Shown here: piece by piece, positions 16,861 to 26,600 of the stretch | Layout: each line of letters opens with the position of its first letter | Position numbering within the stretch: position 1 is the first letter of the stretch | Source of the DNA: an uncultured Rhodopila sp. | GTDB taxonomy: Bacteria; Pseudomonadota; Alphaproteobacteria; Acetobacterales; Acetobacteraceae | DNA: 39,730 bases | Assembly: GCA_903932145.1 (NCBI GenBank) | Contig: CAIZFE010000064.1 | Location: 1 to 39,730, forward strand | Direction: 5' to 3' | The notes under the pieces: model-generated | Told to the model about the DNA's origin: nothing | Database searches by the model: none | The model's input: only the letters and a program-made list of their open reading frames with translations | Position numbers and translations under genes: made by a program

Positions 16861-19239
16861 GTGGAAGAACCTATTGGCATCTTGGAATTGGAGGCCCCCG
16901 CCTTCGTACCGGCCGCACCTGGCGCGGGCCAGATTTCCGGTGCAACGGCGACCAATCCCGCTGCCCCAAATCTCTCATCCGCGAATTTTTCGGGTCCTCA
17001 TGAAGGGCCATTGACGCCCATTTTTGCACTGACCGCTGCCCTCAGCGCATTCTTGCTGTTTCTGGTGCAGCCGCTGATCGCAAAGCCGATCCTACCCCTT
17101 CTCGGTGGAAGTCCATCAGTGTGGATCACTTGCATGGTAGTGTTTCAGTTACTCCTGCTGTGTGGCTACACCTACACCTATTTATCTAGTCGATATCTTA
17201 CGGTAGGTCGTCAAAGTTCCATTCACCTGACACTGTTTGCCTTCAGCCTTCTCCTGATGCCATTCGCGCTCCACCCGGCGGGCTTCGAAGCCCACGCCCA
17301 CCCACAGATGTGGTTATTGACCACCCTTATTCTGAGCGTCGGCGCCCCTTACCTGCTGCTGTCAAGCAACGCACCGATGCTTCAACGGTGGGCCGCCAAT
17401 ACGTCCCATCCTCTTTCCAAAAATCCCTACCCGCTGTATGCCGCCAGTAATGCAGGCAGCCTTTTGGGCCTGTTAGCCTATCCATTTCTGATCGAACCTT
17501 TGTTCACGACAACCCAGCAATTCGGCGTTTTGACCGCTGGATTTTTGGCCCTGGTTTTCAGTTTCGGCTGTTGCGTCGTCATCATGCGGCGGTATGAACA
17601 CAGCCCGGCTATCCCTGTGTCGGCTGCACCGAATATGCCTCTGGAGAAAGCGCCGCTGTTTCGCTGGCTGGCATACTCGGCTATTCCGGCCAGTCTGCTG
17701 TTCGGCACGACGACGTTCATCATTACCGATATCGCCTCTGTCCCGCTGCTGTGGATCGGTCCCCTTACACTTTATATTTCAAGTTTCATCTTGGCGTTCT
17801 CCGAACGACAATACAGAATTCGTGTTCTGGTTGGAATTTACGTTCCCGTGGGCCTACTGACGTTGTTCGGTTCGGTGTCCGCTTCGCTGGCGGGCCGCGT
17901 CGGCGTTACGCCTGCCATCGAGATGATGTTGACTCTAACCGCTTTGCTTTTTGGAACGTTTATGTTTCACAGGCGGCTGTACGAACTTCGCCCGAGGGCA
18001 CAGGATTCCGGTCTTTTTTACGTTATTCTCGCCCTTGGCGGAGCGATCGGTGGCTGTTTCAATAGCTTCGTCGCCCCAGTCATCTTTAGCACAGCAGGAG
18101 AATTTCCGCTGATGCTCGCCCTTAGTCTGTTGGTCGCGCTACTGCCCGATTTCCTGTCGACGACTGTACCCCGCAAACAGGGCTTTCCAATAATCAAGGC
18201 TGCCAGCCTGATATTTCTTTTGCTGAGCATGAAACTGTATTTTCTGTCCGGCGTCGATCCTTGGAAAGGCTGGTTCCTGGCGGTCAGCGCGGTCATGATC
18301 ACGCTGACCATATTTATTGCTTTGGTGCTGTCGGATTGGTTCTACAAATCACCTTGGAAAGCAGTGTTCGCTATTCTCGTGGTCGGATTGTTTGGAGGCC
18401 ATCTCGCGGCCGCCCATGGCAGTTCGTGGCTTTATGTCGAGCGAAATTTCTTCGGGATCAGCCGCGTGCACGCAGAGACCGATCATGACCGGCTCATATA
18501 CTCCCACGGCGTCACGATGCATGGGGTGCAGAGCACACAGGAACAATTCCGCCTAAAGCCTACCTCCTACTATGGCCCCCCCCTACGGGACGTGTTCGCA
18601 AATCTCCCTGCTGCGGATCTGCAAACACCGATTGGAGTGATCGGGCTTGGCATTGGTACGGTCGCCTGTTACGCGGCACCGGCGCAGCAGATGGATTTTT
18701 ATGAGATCGACCCTGCGTCGATCCATATCGCGACCAACCCGACCTATTTCACGTTCATGCGCGATTGCCCCGGGCAGCGCCGTATCATCGTGGGCGACGG
18801 GCGAATCACACTTAATCAGGCTCCCGATGGCGCATACGGTCTCATCATCATCGATGCCTTCACATCCGATGCCATTCCGATGCATCTGCTAACGCTTGAA
18901 GCGCTAACGATGTACGGTAGAAAGTTGCAGCCGCACGGGCTGATCGCGTTCAACATTTCGAACAAATATCTCGACTTGTTGCCAGTGTTCCGCACGTTAT
19001 CGACGGCATTGGGGTGGACGGGAACCTATCGGTTCGATGTCGAGGATAGCGCGTCGCTCGCAGTGAGCTCGCTTTGGGTCGTGTTGGGCAAAGACGATAC
19101 GGATACCCAACTGTTGCAACGGGTGCGCGGGTGGAAGGCCCTTCCAGACGAGGCAGGCAAGCAGTACCGCTGGACAGATGACTATACCAACCTACTGAAC
19201 GTACTACGTCTGTCGCCCAACTGGACATCCGCTCTTTGA
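16861..19239 (+). CDS. fused polytopic membrane protein / spermidine-synthase-like domain
   Basis: A 792-residue protein from a GTG at 16861, preceded by AGGGG with a 6-base gap. After a Pro/Ala-rich leader of about 50 residues, roughly a dozen hydrophobic helices run to about residue 530. The C-terminal part is an aminopropyltransferase-like Rossmann domain: V-I-G-L-G-I-G-T-V, F-Y-E-I-D-P, V-G-D-G-R and I-I-I-D-A-F-T-S-D-A-I-P. This architecture is the MFS-like/spermidine synthase fusion family, whose reaction has not been established. There is no decarboxylase partner for polyamine synthesis nearby. The gene is less GC-rich than its neighbours and uses more A/T-ending codons, which may reflect transfer. 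It stands alone between the GMC gene and a convergent operon. Confidence 0.8.
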   Translation: MEEPIGILELEAPAFVPAAPGAGQISGATATNPAAPNLSSANFSGPHEGPLTPIFALTAALSAFLLFLVQPLIAKPILPLLGGSPSVWITCMVVFQLLLLCGYTYTYLSSRYLTVGRQSSIHLTLFAFSLLLMPFALHPAGFEAHAHPQMWLLTTLILSVGAPYLLLSSNAPMLQRWAANTSHPLSKNPYPLYAASNAGSLLGLLAYPFLIEPLFTTTQQFGVLTAGFLALVFSFGCCVVIMRRYEHSPAIPVSAAPNMPLEKAPLFRWLAYSAIPASLLFGTTTFIITDIASVPLLWIGPLTLYISSFILAFSERQYRIRVLVGIYVPVGLLTLFGSVSASLAGRVGVTPAIEMMLTLTALLFGTFMFHRRLYELRPRAQDSGLFYVILALGGAIGGCFNSFVAPVIFSTAGEFPLMLALSLLVALLPDFLSTTVPRKQGFPIIKAASLIFLLLSMKLYFLSGVDPWKGWFLAVSAVMITLTIFIALVLSDWFYKSPWKAVFAILVVGLFGGHLAAAHGSSWLYVERNFFGISRVHAETDHDRLIYSHGVTMHGVQSTQEQFRLKPTSYYGPPLRDVFANLPAADLQTPIGVIGLGIGTVACYAAPAQQMDFYEIDPASIHIATNPTYFTFMRDCPGQRRIIVGDGRITLNQAPDGAYGLIIIDAFTSDAIPMHLLTLEALTMYGRKLQPHGLIAFNISNKYLDLLPVFRTLSTALGWTGTYRFDVEDSASLAVSSLWVVLGKDDTDTQLLQRVRGWKALPDEAGKQYRWTDDYTNLLNVLRLSPNWTSAL

Positions 19240-19354
19240 TCATCGCGTCGGGGGCTGGAAATGTGGCGGTATCTCTCAATTAAGTTCCTCCTGCACATCC
19301 GCGCCCTCCCCTGATGAAAGGCGGTCATGCCGAGCGGGTTCTGAGGACACAACC

Positions 19355-20539
19355 CTATCCGAACGACTCGTCGATCTCATCAGCGATGGCATCGATGGCG
19401 ATACCGGGGCGGTAGCCGTCGTAGGTTCTGGCGAAGTTCGCGACGCGCAGACGGCAGGCTTCATCACCGACCAGCCGGCGCATCGCCGCGTCGATCGCGG
19501 CAACGCCGGCGTTCGGTTCGACGCCATGCGCAAAACCATGTTTGGCGAGCCGGTGCAGGGTCATCATTTGCTCGACGAACACCGGCAGCATCAGTAGCTT
19601 CTTACCGGCCAACAAGGCGGGGACTGCGACCTCGTGCGCCTGGCAGATGACGATGTCGCATCCTGAGAGCACGGAAGCCCGATTGGGTGTGGTCGTCACC
19701 TGGATAGCGCCACGTTCGAGCGCGTCGGCCTGACGTGCCGGCATGCCGGCGACTTGGATCAGGGTTGGCAGGCCCAAACGGTGCAACGCCTCGGCTATCG
19801 CGCCACGCGCAGGATGGCGAGGGTCCAGATCGACATACACCCGCTCCCCCGTACCAATCGGCCATGCCGCGGCTGGCCCGCGCGACGGGGCGAAGACCTC
19901 GCCATACCACCGGGCATCAGCCCGATCCGGATAATGATCGAATTCAGGGAACGTGCAGAGAAAACAGGGCAGGTTCTCGAACAAGGCCCGTAGGCAGCCC
20001 AATTCGGAGACCTTCAGGGCACCCAAACGCGCGTTGACGACGGCGAGAACACGGCCCTCGACGCTGGCGGGGGCTTCCGGTTGCGCGTCCAACCAGGGGA
20101 GCATCCCGGGCAATGGCACGGTCAACGGCGGCAGGCTGAAGCCGTCGCCAATGGCCGCCATCGCGATACCGGCGACACGGGCTACCAGCATGGCCGTCGG
20201 GGCGAAGTCGGCAATCAGCAGGTCGGGTTTGGCTTGATCGAGGACCTGCCGCCAGCCGGTCATCAGTCCGCGTAGGGCATCGGTGGAGGCCCAGCCGCCA
20301 TGCATCAACATATCGGCGTACGAGACGCCGGCAAATCCGGGCGGCGGTGGCAGCGTCCATCGCGGCGCATCGATCAATGGAAATCCGGAGGCAGCCAAGC
20401 CCGCCGTCAACTCAGACGGCACGGTCAAAGTCACATCGTGACCCCTGTCAGCGAGCGCAACAGCCAAAGGCAGCAGGCGGGCAACGGTCGCGCCGCCACG
20501 GAGGAATTCCGCGGCCAGCAATATCCGTTTGCCCGCCAT
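19355..20539 (-). CDS. GT-B glycosyltransferase, UGT/MGT-like
   Basis: A 394-residue glycosyltransferase with the two-domain GT-B plan. The N-terminal G-K-R-I-L-L-A-A-E-F start and the H-D-V-T-L-T-V strand form the acceptor domain. The C-terminal domain has the nucleotide-sugar region S-G-C-D-I-V-I-C-Q-A-H-E-V-A-V-P-A-L-L-A-G, in the place of the usual H-G-G loop, followed by L-P-V-F-V-E-Q. The H-G-G to Q-A-H-E change means the donor is uncertain. It starts 6 bases after the DoxX-like gene ends and is the third gene of the ndk operon. Some carotenoid or antibiotic glycosyltransferases look similar. Confidence 0.75.
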   Translation of the reverse strand: MAGKRILLAAEFLRGGATVARLLPLAVALADRGHDVTLTVPSELTAGLAASGFPLIDAPRWTLPPPPGFAGVSYADMLMHGGWASTDALRGLMTGWRQVLDQAKPDLLIADFAPTAMLVARVAGIAMAAIGDGFSLPPLTVPLPGMLPWLDAQPEAPASVEGRVLAVVNARLGALKVSELGCLRALFENLPCFLCTFPEFDHYPDRADARWYGEVFAPSRGPAAAWPIGTGERVYVDLDPRHPARGAIAEALHRLGLPTLIQVAGMPARQADALERGAIQVTTTPNRASVLSGCDIVICQAHEVAVPALLAGKKLLMLPVFVEQMMTLHRLAKHGFAHGVEPNAGVAAIDAAMRRLVGDEACRLRVANFARTYDGYRPGIAIDAIADEIDESFG

Positions 20540-20545
20540 GACCGT

Positions 20546-20932
20546 CTATCGGCGATCGATACTAAGGCGGCCCGCGCCGTACGCGACAACGGTCAGAAAG
20601 CCGCCCGCCATGCAGACGTTCTTGTAGAAGTGGATCATCTGGTCCCGGCTCTCCGGGTGGTAATGCGCGACCATGGCGGTCGCGATGCACCAGACGGCCA
20701 AAACCAGCGCGCTTGCCCTGGCCTTGAACCCGACCAGAAACAGGACTCCGACGCCCAGTTCGATCGCCAAAGCCAAAGCATAGGCCGCCCCGGGAAGGGG
20801 CAGCCCCAGATGAGCAAATCCCGCCATCGTCGCCGACGGCGCCATCGCCTTACCATACCCGCCATGGATGAAGATCGCGCTCATGAGAACGCGTCCCGCA
20901 AGCCCGATCCAATCCTGAGCGGTCAGTTTCAT
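20546..20932 (-). CDS. DoxX-family membrane protein
   Basis: A 128-residue protein with four predicted membrane helices. The F-I-H-G-G-Y-G-K motif near residues 21-28 and the A-L-A-I-E-L-G-V-G helix are typical of DoxX/DoxD-like proteins. The cellular role of most of these is not settled; some act in thiosulfate oxidation or oxidative stress. Its ATG overlaps the ndk stop codon by four bases (ATGA), which indicates coupled translation with ndk. Confidence 0.85.
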   Translation of the reverse strand: MKLTAQDWIGLAGRVLMSAIFIHGGYGKAMAPSATMAGFAHLGLPLPGAAYALALAIELGVGVLFLVGFKARASALVLAVWCIATAMVAHYHPESRDQMIHFYKNVCMAGGFLTVVAYGAGRLSIDRR

Positions 20933-21351
20933 CCGACGATCTCAGTCCCCGCGAAGAAGTACGAGATTTCGATCGCGGCGTTCTCGAGACTGTCGGAACC
21001 GTGGGCGGAGTTGGCTTCGATGCTCTCGGCGAACAGCTTGCGAATCGTGCCCGGTTCGGCATTGGCCGGGTTGGTGGCACCCATCACGTCGCGATAGCGA
21101 GCGACAGCGTTGTCGGCTTCCAGGACCTGCACAACAACAGGGCCGGAGATCATGAAGGTCACCAGGTCGCGGAAGAACGGGCGGGCTGCGTGGACGCCGT
21201 AGAACGCCTCGGCCTGGGCCTGCGTCATGTGGATGCGCTTCTGGGCAACGATCCGCAGACCCGCTTGTTCGATCACGGCGTTGACCGCACCGGTCAGGTT
21301 ACGGCGCGTGGCGTCGGGCTTGATAATGGAGAAAGTGCGTTCGGTCGCCAT
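20929..21351 (-). CDS. ndk: nucleoside diphosphate kinase
   Basis: A 140-residue Ndk, the usual length. It moves the gamma-phosphate from ATP to other nucleoside diphosphates through a phosphohistidine. It shows [11 protein letters not shown], the nucleotide-binding [17 protein letters not shown], and the active-site histidine in N-S-A-H-G-S-D-S. The ATG at 21351 fits the family; the longer open frame upstream to 21669 is not conserved. First gene of ndk-doxX-glycosyltransferase. Confidence 0.97.
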   Translation of the reverse strand: MATERTFSIIKPDATRRNLTGAVNAVIEQAGLRIVAQKRIHMTQAQAEAFYGVHAARPFFRDLVTFMISGPVVVQVLEADNAVARYRDVMGATNPANAEPGTIRKLFAESIEANSAHGSDSLENAAIEISYFFAGTEIVG

Positions 21352-21748
21352 GGCGGCCTCCTTGGGGGTTCGGGTTCGGGCGGCTGAGTAAGGGTTTGCG
21401 CGCCCGAGGGCAAGGCACGATGATTCCGGGCATGCCGAGGCGGCCGGTGTTGCCAATCGGACATAGCAGCCATGAAAATACCGCCGACGCCGGTTGGCTT
21501 GTGGCCATCGCGCAAATACGGAATCGCAACACCATGCTGCGGCGCAGCAGCGCGGGAGGGAAAATCTCCAACAAGGCGAAGGCAGGGAGGATGTCTTGGC
21601 AAACCCCTCCATGCGGTTTTTCTGGAGGTCCGGCCATCCGATCCTTTCACCGTCAAATCGTGACTTCACGCCGGTGAGAAGCCTCGTATATGCTCATGCA
21701 GGCCGCCCGATTAGCGATGCGGACGATGGATTGCAGGAGCCTATAGGC
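21352..21748. other. 397-base divergent region between ndk and cysH
   Basis: No convincing gene. Open frames here continue into ndk or cysH without family sequence. It must hold the promoters of both operons. An imperfect dyad, CTTTCACCG...CGGTGAGAAG at about 21645-21678, lies some 70-100 bases before the cysH start and could be an operator. I saw no SAM-II or cobalamin riboswitch core. Confidence 0.45.
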
Positions 21749-22552
21749 GTGGCAGACTTGATTGAGGGCCGTTGGCAGGACGAGGGTATAAGTTCGCCGA
21801 TGGAGGATATGACTTCAGACTCGTCCAGGAAATACCTGAACGAGACCTTCGCACGTCTGCATCCCCGCGACCGGTTGGCATTTCTGGCGCGAAACGTCTC
21901 CGGGCCGGTGGTATTCACGACCAGTTTCGGGTTGGAAGATCAGGCACTGACGCATCTGATCGCGGATGCCGGGATCGATTGCCGGTTCGCGACGCTGGAC
22001 ACCGGGCGCTTGTTTGCCGAAACCCACGCCGTGTGGGCGGAAACCGAACAGCGCTACGGCATTCGGGTTGAGGCGTTTCATCCGCGTTCCGGCGCGCTGG
22101 ATGCGTTGGTGCACCAGCAAGGGATCAATGGATTCTATCACTCCACCGAGGCGCGTCACGCATGCTGCGCCGTTCGTAAAGTAGAGCCACTCGGCCGAGC
22201 TTTAAATGGTGCGGCGGTTTGGCTGACCGGACTGCGAGCGGATCAATCCGGCAACCGCCAGGGTTTCGAGTTCGTGTCTTTGGATGCGGGGCGTGATTTA
22301 TTGAAGGTCAATCCATTGCTGGATTGGTCACGCGACCAGGTCGCTGAATTGGTGCGTGACGCCGAAGTTCCTTACAACGCACTGCACGACAAAGGCTTCC
22401 TGTCGATCGGCTGCGCGCCTTGCACGCGCGCCGTCGCGCCGGGGGAACCGGAACGCGCCGGGCGTTGGTGGTGGGAACAGGACCAAACCCGGGAATGCGG
22501 TCTGCATGTCACGCCGGACGGGCGCTTGGTAAGGGTGGAAAAAGCGGCATGA
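21749..22552 (+). CDS. cysH: adenylylsulfate (APS) reductase, thioredoxin-dependent
   Basis: A 267-residue assimilatory reductase making sulfite from activated sulfate. The family motif T-T-S-F-G-L-E-D-Q is near residue 57, and the catalytic cysteine is C250 in E-C-G-L-H. It also has the C-C (139-140) and C-x-x-C (222, 225) pairs that bind a [4Fe-4S] cluster. These mark the APS-using type; PAPS-only reductases lack them. That agrees with the absence of an APS kinase gene. I chose the GTG at 21749 because GGAG lies 8 bases upstream; an ATG at 21800 is the alternative. Its stop overlaps the cysD ATG (ATGA). Confidence 0.92.
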   Translation: MADLIEGRWQDEGISSPMEDMTSDSSRKYLNETFARLHPRDRLAFLARNVSGPVVFTTSFGLEDQALTHLIADAGIDCRFATLDTGRLFAETHAVWAETEQRYGIRVEAFHPRSGALDALVHQQGINGFYHSTEARHACCAVRKVEPLGRALNGAAVWLTGLRADQSGNRQGFEFVSLDAGRDLLKVNPLLDWSRDQVAELVRDAEVPYNALHDKGFLSIGCAPCTRAVAPGEPERAGRWWWEQDQTRECGLHVTPDGRLVRVEKAA

Positions 22553-23451
22553 ACCGTATGACTCACCTGCAACGCCTGGAAGCCGAAAGCATCCATATCT
22601 TCCGCGAGGTCGTTGCAACCTCGGACAATCCGGTGCTGATGTATTCGATCGGCAAGGACAGCGCTGTGGTGCTGCATCTCGCGATGAAGGCGTTCTACCC
22701 GGGACCCCTGCCCTTCCCGCTGCTGCATGTCGATACGACCTGGAAATTCCAGCAGATGATTACGTTTCGCGACCAGCGGGTGAAAGAAATCGGCTGCAAG
22801 CTGATCGTGCATGTGAATGAGGACGGCCTGCGGGCCGGGGTCAACCCGTTTACATCCGGCTCGCGTCTCCATACCGACGTCATGAAGACACAAGGACTTA
22901 AGCAAGCGCTGGATCGCTGGAAATTCGATGCCGCGTTCGGCGGCGCTCGGCGTGATGAAGAGAAAAGCCGAGCCAAAGAAAGGGTGTTTTCGTTACGGTC
23001 GGCAGAGCATCGGTGGGACCCGAAGAACCAGCGGCCGGAACCGTGGCACCTGTTCAATACGCGCAAGCGCGCCGGTGAGAGCTTCCGGGTGTTTCCGATC
23101 TCGAACTGGACCGAGTCCGACGTGTGGGACTACATCGCGCAAGAGAACATTCCGGTTGTGCCGCTGTACTTCGCCAAACCGCGCCCGGTGGTGGAGCGTG
23201 ACGGCACGCTGATCATGCGCGACGACGACCGGATGACGCTGCGTCCCGGTGAGACCGTCGAGATGCGTTCGGTGCGGTTCCGCACACTCGGCTGCTACCC
23301 GCTAACCGGCGCTGTTGAAAGCGACGCCTCGACCCTGTCTGAGATCATTGATGAAATGCGCGGCTCACGCTCGTCCGAACGCCAGGGCCGGATGATCGAC
23401 CACGACGGCGGCGCGTCGATGGAACAGAAGAAACAAGAGGGATATTTCTGA
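22549..23451 (+). CDS. cysD: sulfate adenylyltransferase, small subunit
   Basis: A 300-residue CysD, the ATP-pyrophosphatase subunit that makes APS from ATP and sulfate with CysN. Motifs are [10 protein letters not shown] (P-loop-like S-G-G-K-D-S equivalent), [16 protein letters not shown] and the C-terminal [12 protein letters not shown] with E-Q-K-K-Q-E-G-Y-F. Full length. It overlaps cysH by four bases and cysN by one base, so the three are translated in step. Confidence 0.97.
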   Translation: MNRMTHLQRLEAESIHIFREVVATSDNPVLMYSIGKDSAVVLHLAMKAFYPGPLPFPLLHVDTTWKFQQMITFRDQRVKEIGCKLIVHVNEDGLRAGVNPFTSGSRLHTDVMKTQGLKQALDRWKFDAAFGGARRDEEKSRAKERVFSLRSAEHRWDPKNQRPEPWHLFNTRKRAGESFRVFPISNWTESDVWDYIAQENIPVVPLYFAKPRPVVERDGTLIMRDDDRMTLRPGETVEMRSVRFRTLGCYPLTGAVESDASTLSEIIDEMRGSRSSERQGRMIDHDGGASMEQKKQEGYF

Positions 23452-25022
23452 TGAGCGCCGCGCTTTCCCTCACGGCACCGGCGGTCCGCGAGGCCTCGCT
23501 GCTGCGTCTTCTCACCTGCGGCTCCGTCGATGACGGGAAATCCACCCTGCTCGGACGTTTGTTGTTCGATTCGAACGCGGTGCTGGACGATCAGCTTGCG
23601 GCGCTGGACAAGGACTCGCTGAAATTCGGAACGCACGGGGAAAATCGCGACTTTGCGTTGTTGGTCGATGGACTGTCAGCCGAACGCGAGCAAGGCATTA
23701 CGATCGACGTCGCATACCGCTATTTCTCCACGCCGAAACGGTCTTTTATTGTCGCCGATACACCCGGCCACGAACAATATACCCGGAATATGGCGACCGG
23801 AGCCTCCACGGCGGAGCTGGCGATTATCCTGGTGGATGCTCGCAAAGGGATATTGCCGCAGACACGGCGCCATTCTTTTATCGTATCCATGGTCGGCGTG
23901 CGGCATGTCGTGCTGGCCGTAAACAAGATGGATTTGGTGGATTTCGACAAGGCCACCTACGACGGCATCGTCGCCGCCTATACCGAAACGGTCCGCTCGC
24001 TTGGTTTCGAAACCATCGTGCCGATTCCGTTGTGCGCGCGGGCGGGCGATAATGTCGCCGAACCGTCGGTGCGGACGCCCTGGTATCGCGGCCCGCATTT
24101 GCTGGAATACCTGGAATCGGTGACGATCGGCGAGGCGCAGGGCCAGGCGAAGCATTTCCATTTCCCGGTGCAGTGGGTGAACCGTCCGAACCTCGATTTC
24201 CGCGGCTACGCCGGTACAGTTGCGACCGGAACGGTTCGGGTTGGCGACGGCGTCACCGTGCTGCCGAACCATCGCCACAGCACGATCGCGCGCATCGTTA
24301 CGGCCGATGGCGACCTCCCGTCCGCCTCCGCCGGGCAGGCGGTCACATTGACGCTGACCGACGAAGTCGATGTGTCGCGCGGCGATGTCATCGTCCACGA
24401 GGCGTCTGTCATGCAGGCCCGCAAAGCGTTGACCGCTCGGCTGTTGTGGTTGATCGATCAGCCGCTGCGTCCAGGCGCAAGCTTCATTATCAAGCTGGGC
24501 ACGGTTGAGGCGAACGCGGAGGTCGCCGCGCTGAAACATGCTGTGGACATCCACAGCTTTCAGAATCATCCGGCTGACACCCTGGCAATGAACGCCATCG
24601 GCGTGGTCGATCTGACGTTCGACAAGGCAATCGCCGCCACGGTTTATCGTCGCGATCGCGAGCTCGGTTCGTTCATCCTGATCGATCGGATGACGAACCA
24701 GACCGTGGCTTTGGGCACGATCGAGGAAGACGCTCCGAAGCAGGCGAACGACAATGTGCGCAACAAAGCAGTCCTCCGGGTTGTTGGGACGGCCGGTTCG
24801 GCGCAGCGTTGGAATTTCCTGACCCTACTGGGACGCAAGGCGATCGAGGCGGTGGTGCTGTTCCTGGTCGTTGCTGCTCTGGCGCAGAATGTCTGGCTGG
24901 CGTTGACGGTGGCGATCGCTGATCTGGTGGCGCGGCCGGTCGCGGACCGGGTGGCCGCATGGGGCTGGCAGCACCTGTTCTCGGAGCATGCACATTCTCA
25001 CGCGGCGGGTCACGCGGATTAA
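23451..25022 (+). CDS. cysN: sulfate adenylyltransferase large subunit with C-terminal membrane tail
   Basis: A 523-residue CysN GTPase that drives APS formation by CysD. The G1 box G-S-V-D-D-G-K-S-T is at about 24-32, G3 is D-T-P-G-H-E-Q-Y, and G4 is N-K-M-D-L-V. Translation-factor-like domains continue to about residue 445. In many proteobacteria an APS kinase (CysC) follows. Here the last 75 residues contain two hydrophobic helices (A-V-V-L-F-L-V-V-A-A-L and W-L-A-L-T-V-A-I-A-D-L-V) and a W-G-W-Q-H-L-F end rich in histidine, resembling the DUF2061 membrane domain. The tail would place the enzyme at the membrane. No cysC or sulfate permease gene is seen. Confidence 0.93.
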   Translation: MSAALSLTAPAVREASLLRLLTCGSVDDGKSTLLGRLLFDSNAVLDDQLAALDKDSLKFGTHGENRDFALLVDGLSAEREQGITIDVAYRYFSTPKRSFIVADTPGHEQYTRNMATGASTAELAIILVDARKGILPQTRRHSFIVSMVGVRHVVLAVNKMDLVDFDKATYDGIVAAYTETVRSLGFETIVPIPLCARAGDNVAEPSVRTPWYRGPHLLEYLESVTIGEAQGQAKHFHFPVQWVNRPNLDFRGYAGTVATGTVRVGDGVTVLPNHRHSTIARIVTADGDLPSASAGQAVTLTLTDEVDVSRGDVIVHEASVMQARKALTARLLWLIDQPLRPGASFIIKLGTVEANAEVAALKHAVDIHSFQNHPADTLAMNAIGVVDLTFDKAIAATVYRRDRELGSFILIDRMTNQTVALGTIEEDAPKQANDNVRNKAVLRVVGTAGSAQRWNFLTLLGRKAIEAVVLFLVVAALAQNVWLALTVAIADLVARPVADRVAAWGWQHLFSEHAHSHAAGHAD

Positions 25023-25240
25023 CCTAACTTTGAGATCGTTGTTTTTCGTTCCAATTCTTAATGTGGCGCCTTGATCCTTGAAGCCTCCTCGCCGCTCGGC
25101 ACGGATCGTCAAAACTGCCCCGTGCCTGGCTACCCTTCGTTTCCTACCGCTTATGTTTCTGTGTTCGGCTGAACCGCGCCGCTTCTTCGTCCCGCCCTGA
25201 TATCTCCAAGGCATCGTGATTGGGCGGCGCTGAGACCGGA

Positions 25241-26473
25241 TCAGCTATGGATGATCGAGCAACCACCCTCGGCCAACGGACGAAACGCGGTCTCGGCGGG
25301 GGTCGTGGCGACAACCCGGCAGTAATCCCACGGCCCCTTGGACTCCGCCGGACTCTTGACCTGCAACAGATACGCCGGATGCAGCGCTCGGCCGTCCGCG
25401 CGAATCAGGCCGGCGCCGAATGCGTCATCGTCGGTCGGCATGGCCTTCATCCGGTCCACCAGCGCCAGACCCGAAACACGGTCGGCAGGCGACAAGGCCG
25501 CCGCAGCCTTCAGCAAATGCAGTGTGGCGCCATAAGAGCCGGCCTGCAGCATGTTCATGCGGACATCCGAACCGATTTTCGGCGCCATGCGCTGGGTTAG
25601 CGCGCGGGTGCGGTCGTTCAGATCCCAATAGAACGTTTCGGTGAAGTTCAGTCCCTGCGCGGCCTCCAGGCCCAACGGGTGGACGCCGGTGATCACCATT
25701 ACCAACGCCGCCAGCCGCATACCTTGTTTCGTCAAGCCGAACTCCGCCGCCTGCTTGATGGTGTTCACCGAGTCGGCGCCAGCATTGGCGATGCCAAGCA
25801 CTTTGGCACCCGATGCCTGGGCGGCAATAAGATAGGACGAGAAATCCGTCGTGCCCGGAAAGGGATGCTTCGACGAACCCAATACCTTCCCGCCAGCCGC
25901 CGTAACGAAGCCGGAGGTGTCACGCTCCAGCGCCGCCCCGAACGCATAATCGGCGGTGACGAAATACCAGGTGTCGCCCCCCGAACGCACCAGGGCGTCG
26001 CCAGTGGACTTCGCCAGCATCCAGGTATCGTACGCAAAATGGATCGTGTTGGGGGAGCACTGCTTACCGGTCAGGTCGGCGGATCCGGCACCGGTCACGA
26101 TGCAGGCCTTGTTCTTTTCTCGAGCCACGCCGGCAACGGCGAGCGCCACTGTTGATCCAACGCAATCCACGACAGCGTCCACTTCACCGCGGTCGAACCA
26201 TTCCCGGACCAGACCCACTGCGACATCAGGCTTGTTCTGATGATCGGCGGACACTACCTCAATCTTCATGTCGCCGGCGGCGGAGCCGAAATCCTGCACG
26301 GCCTGCTGGACGGCCGCGAGCGAGACAGGCCCGGAGTCAGTCCGGAACGATCCCGAAAAGTCGGTGAGTACGCCAATGCGCAGCGGGCGCGATGTCTGCG
26401 CCCGTGCTCGCGGGATCGGGGCTATGGCGGTCAGGCTGGCGGTTGCGAGAAGCGAGCGGCGGCTGATGGTCAT
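25241..26473 (-). CDS. ABC transporter periplasmic binding protein, branched-chain/aromatic acid type
   Basis: A 410-residue Leu/Ile/Val-binding-type (type I) periplasmic protein. The N-terminus T-I-S-R-R-S-L-L-A-T-A-S-L with an R-A-R-A-Q cleavage region looks like a Tat or Sec signal. The body starts R-I-G-V-L-T-D-F-S-G, as in LivK relatives. Known relatives beside coumarate/ferulate genes (for example CouP of R. palustris) bind hydroxycinnamates or aromatic acids, and this one is divergent from a MarR gene and the hydratase/ligase genes. No permease or ATPase genes are next to it, so it must share another ABC system. AAGGA lies about 9 bases before the ATG. Confidence 0.88.
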   Translation of the reverse strand: MTISRRSLLATASLTAIAPIPRARAQTSRPLRIGVLTDFSGSFRTDSGPVSLAAVQQAVQDFGSAAGDMKIEVVSADHQNKPDVAVGLVREWFDRGEVDAVVDCVGSTVALAVAGVAREKNKACIVTGAGSADLTGKQCSPNTIHFAYDTWMLAKSTGDALVRSGGDTWYFVTADYAFGAALERDTSGFVTAAGGKVLGSSKHPFPGTTDFSSYLIAAQASGAKVLGIANAGADSVNTIKQAAEFGLTKQGMRLAALVMVITGVHPLGLEAAQGLNFTETFYWDLNDRTRALTQRMAPKIGSDVRMNMLQAGSYGATLHLLKAAAALSPADRVSGLALVDRMKAMPTDDDAFGAGLIRADGRALHPAYLLQVKSPAESKGPWDYCRVVATTPAETAFRPLAEGGCSIIHS

Positions 26474-26517
26474 GGACGTGTTTCCTTCGTGGTTTCGTTG
26501 AGCGTTTGGCGATCATG

Positions 26518-26538
26518 CCGCCCGATATGGCCGGGCGG
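26518..26538. promoter_or_regulatory. inverted repeat in the binding protein/MarR divergent promoter region
   Basis: CCGCCCG (26518-26524) and CGGGCGG (26532-26538) form a perfect 7-base stem with a 7-base spacer in the 127-base gap between the two divergent genes. It could be an operator or the leader hairpin of either transcript. Confidence 0.35.
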
Positions 26539-26600
26539 TTTGGCTGGCGGGATCAGATGGCGGGCTTCCGCACCCGACACTTGTTCGGTATGTCCGTACT

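Noticed and set aside
21352..21748. A SAM riboswitch or other cis-acting RNA ahead of cysH
   Set aside because: No recognisable conserved core; only an imperfect dyad is present.
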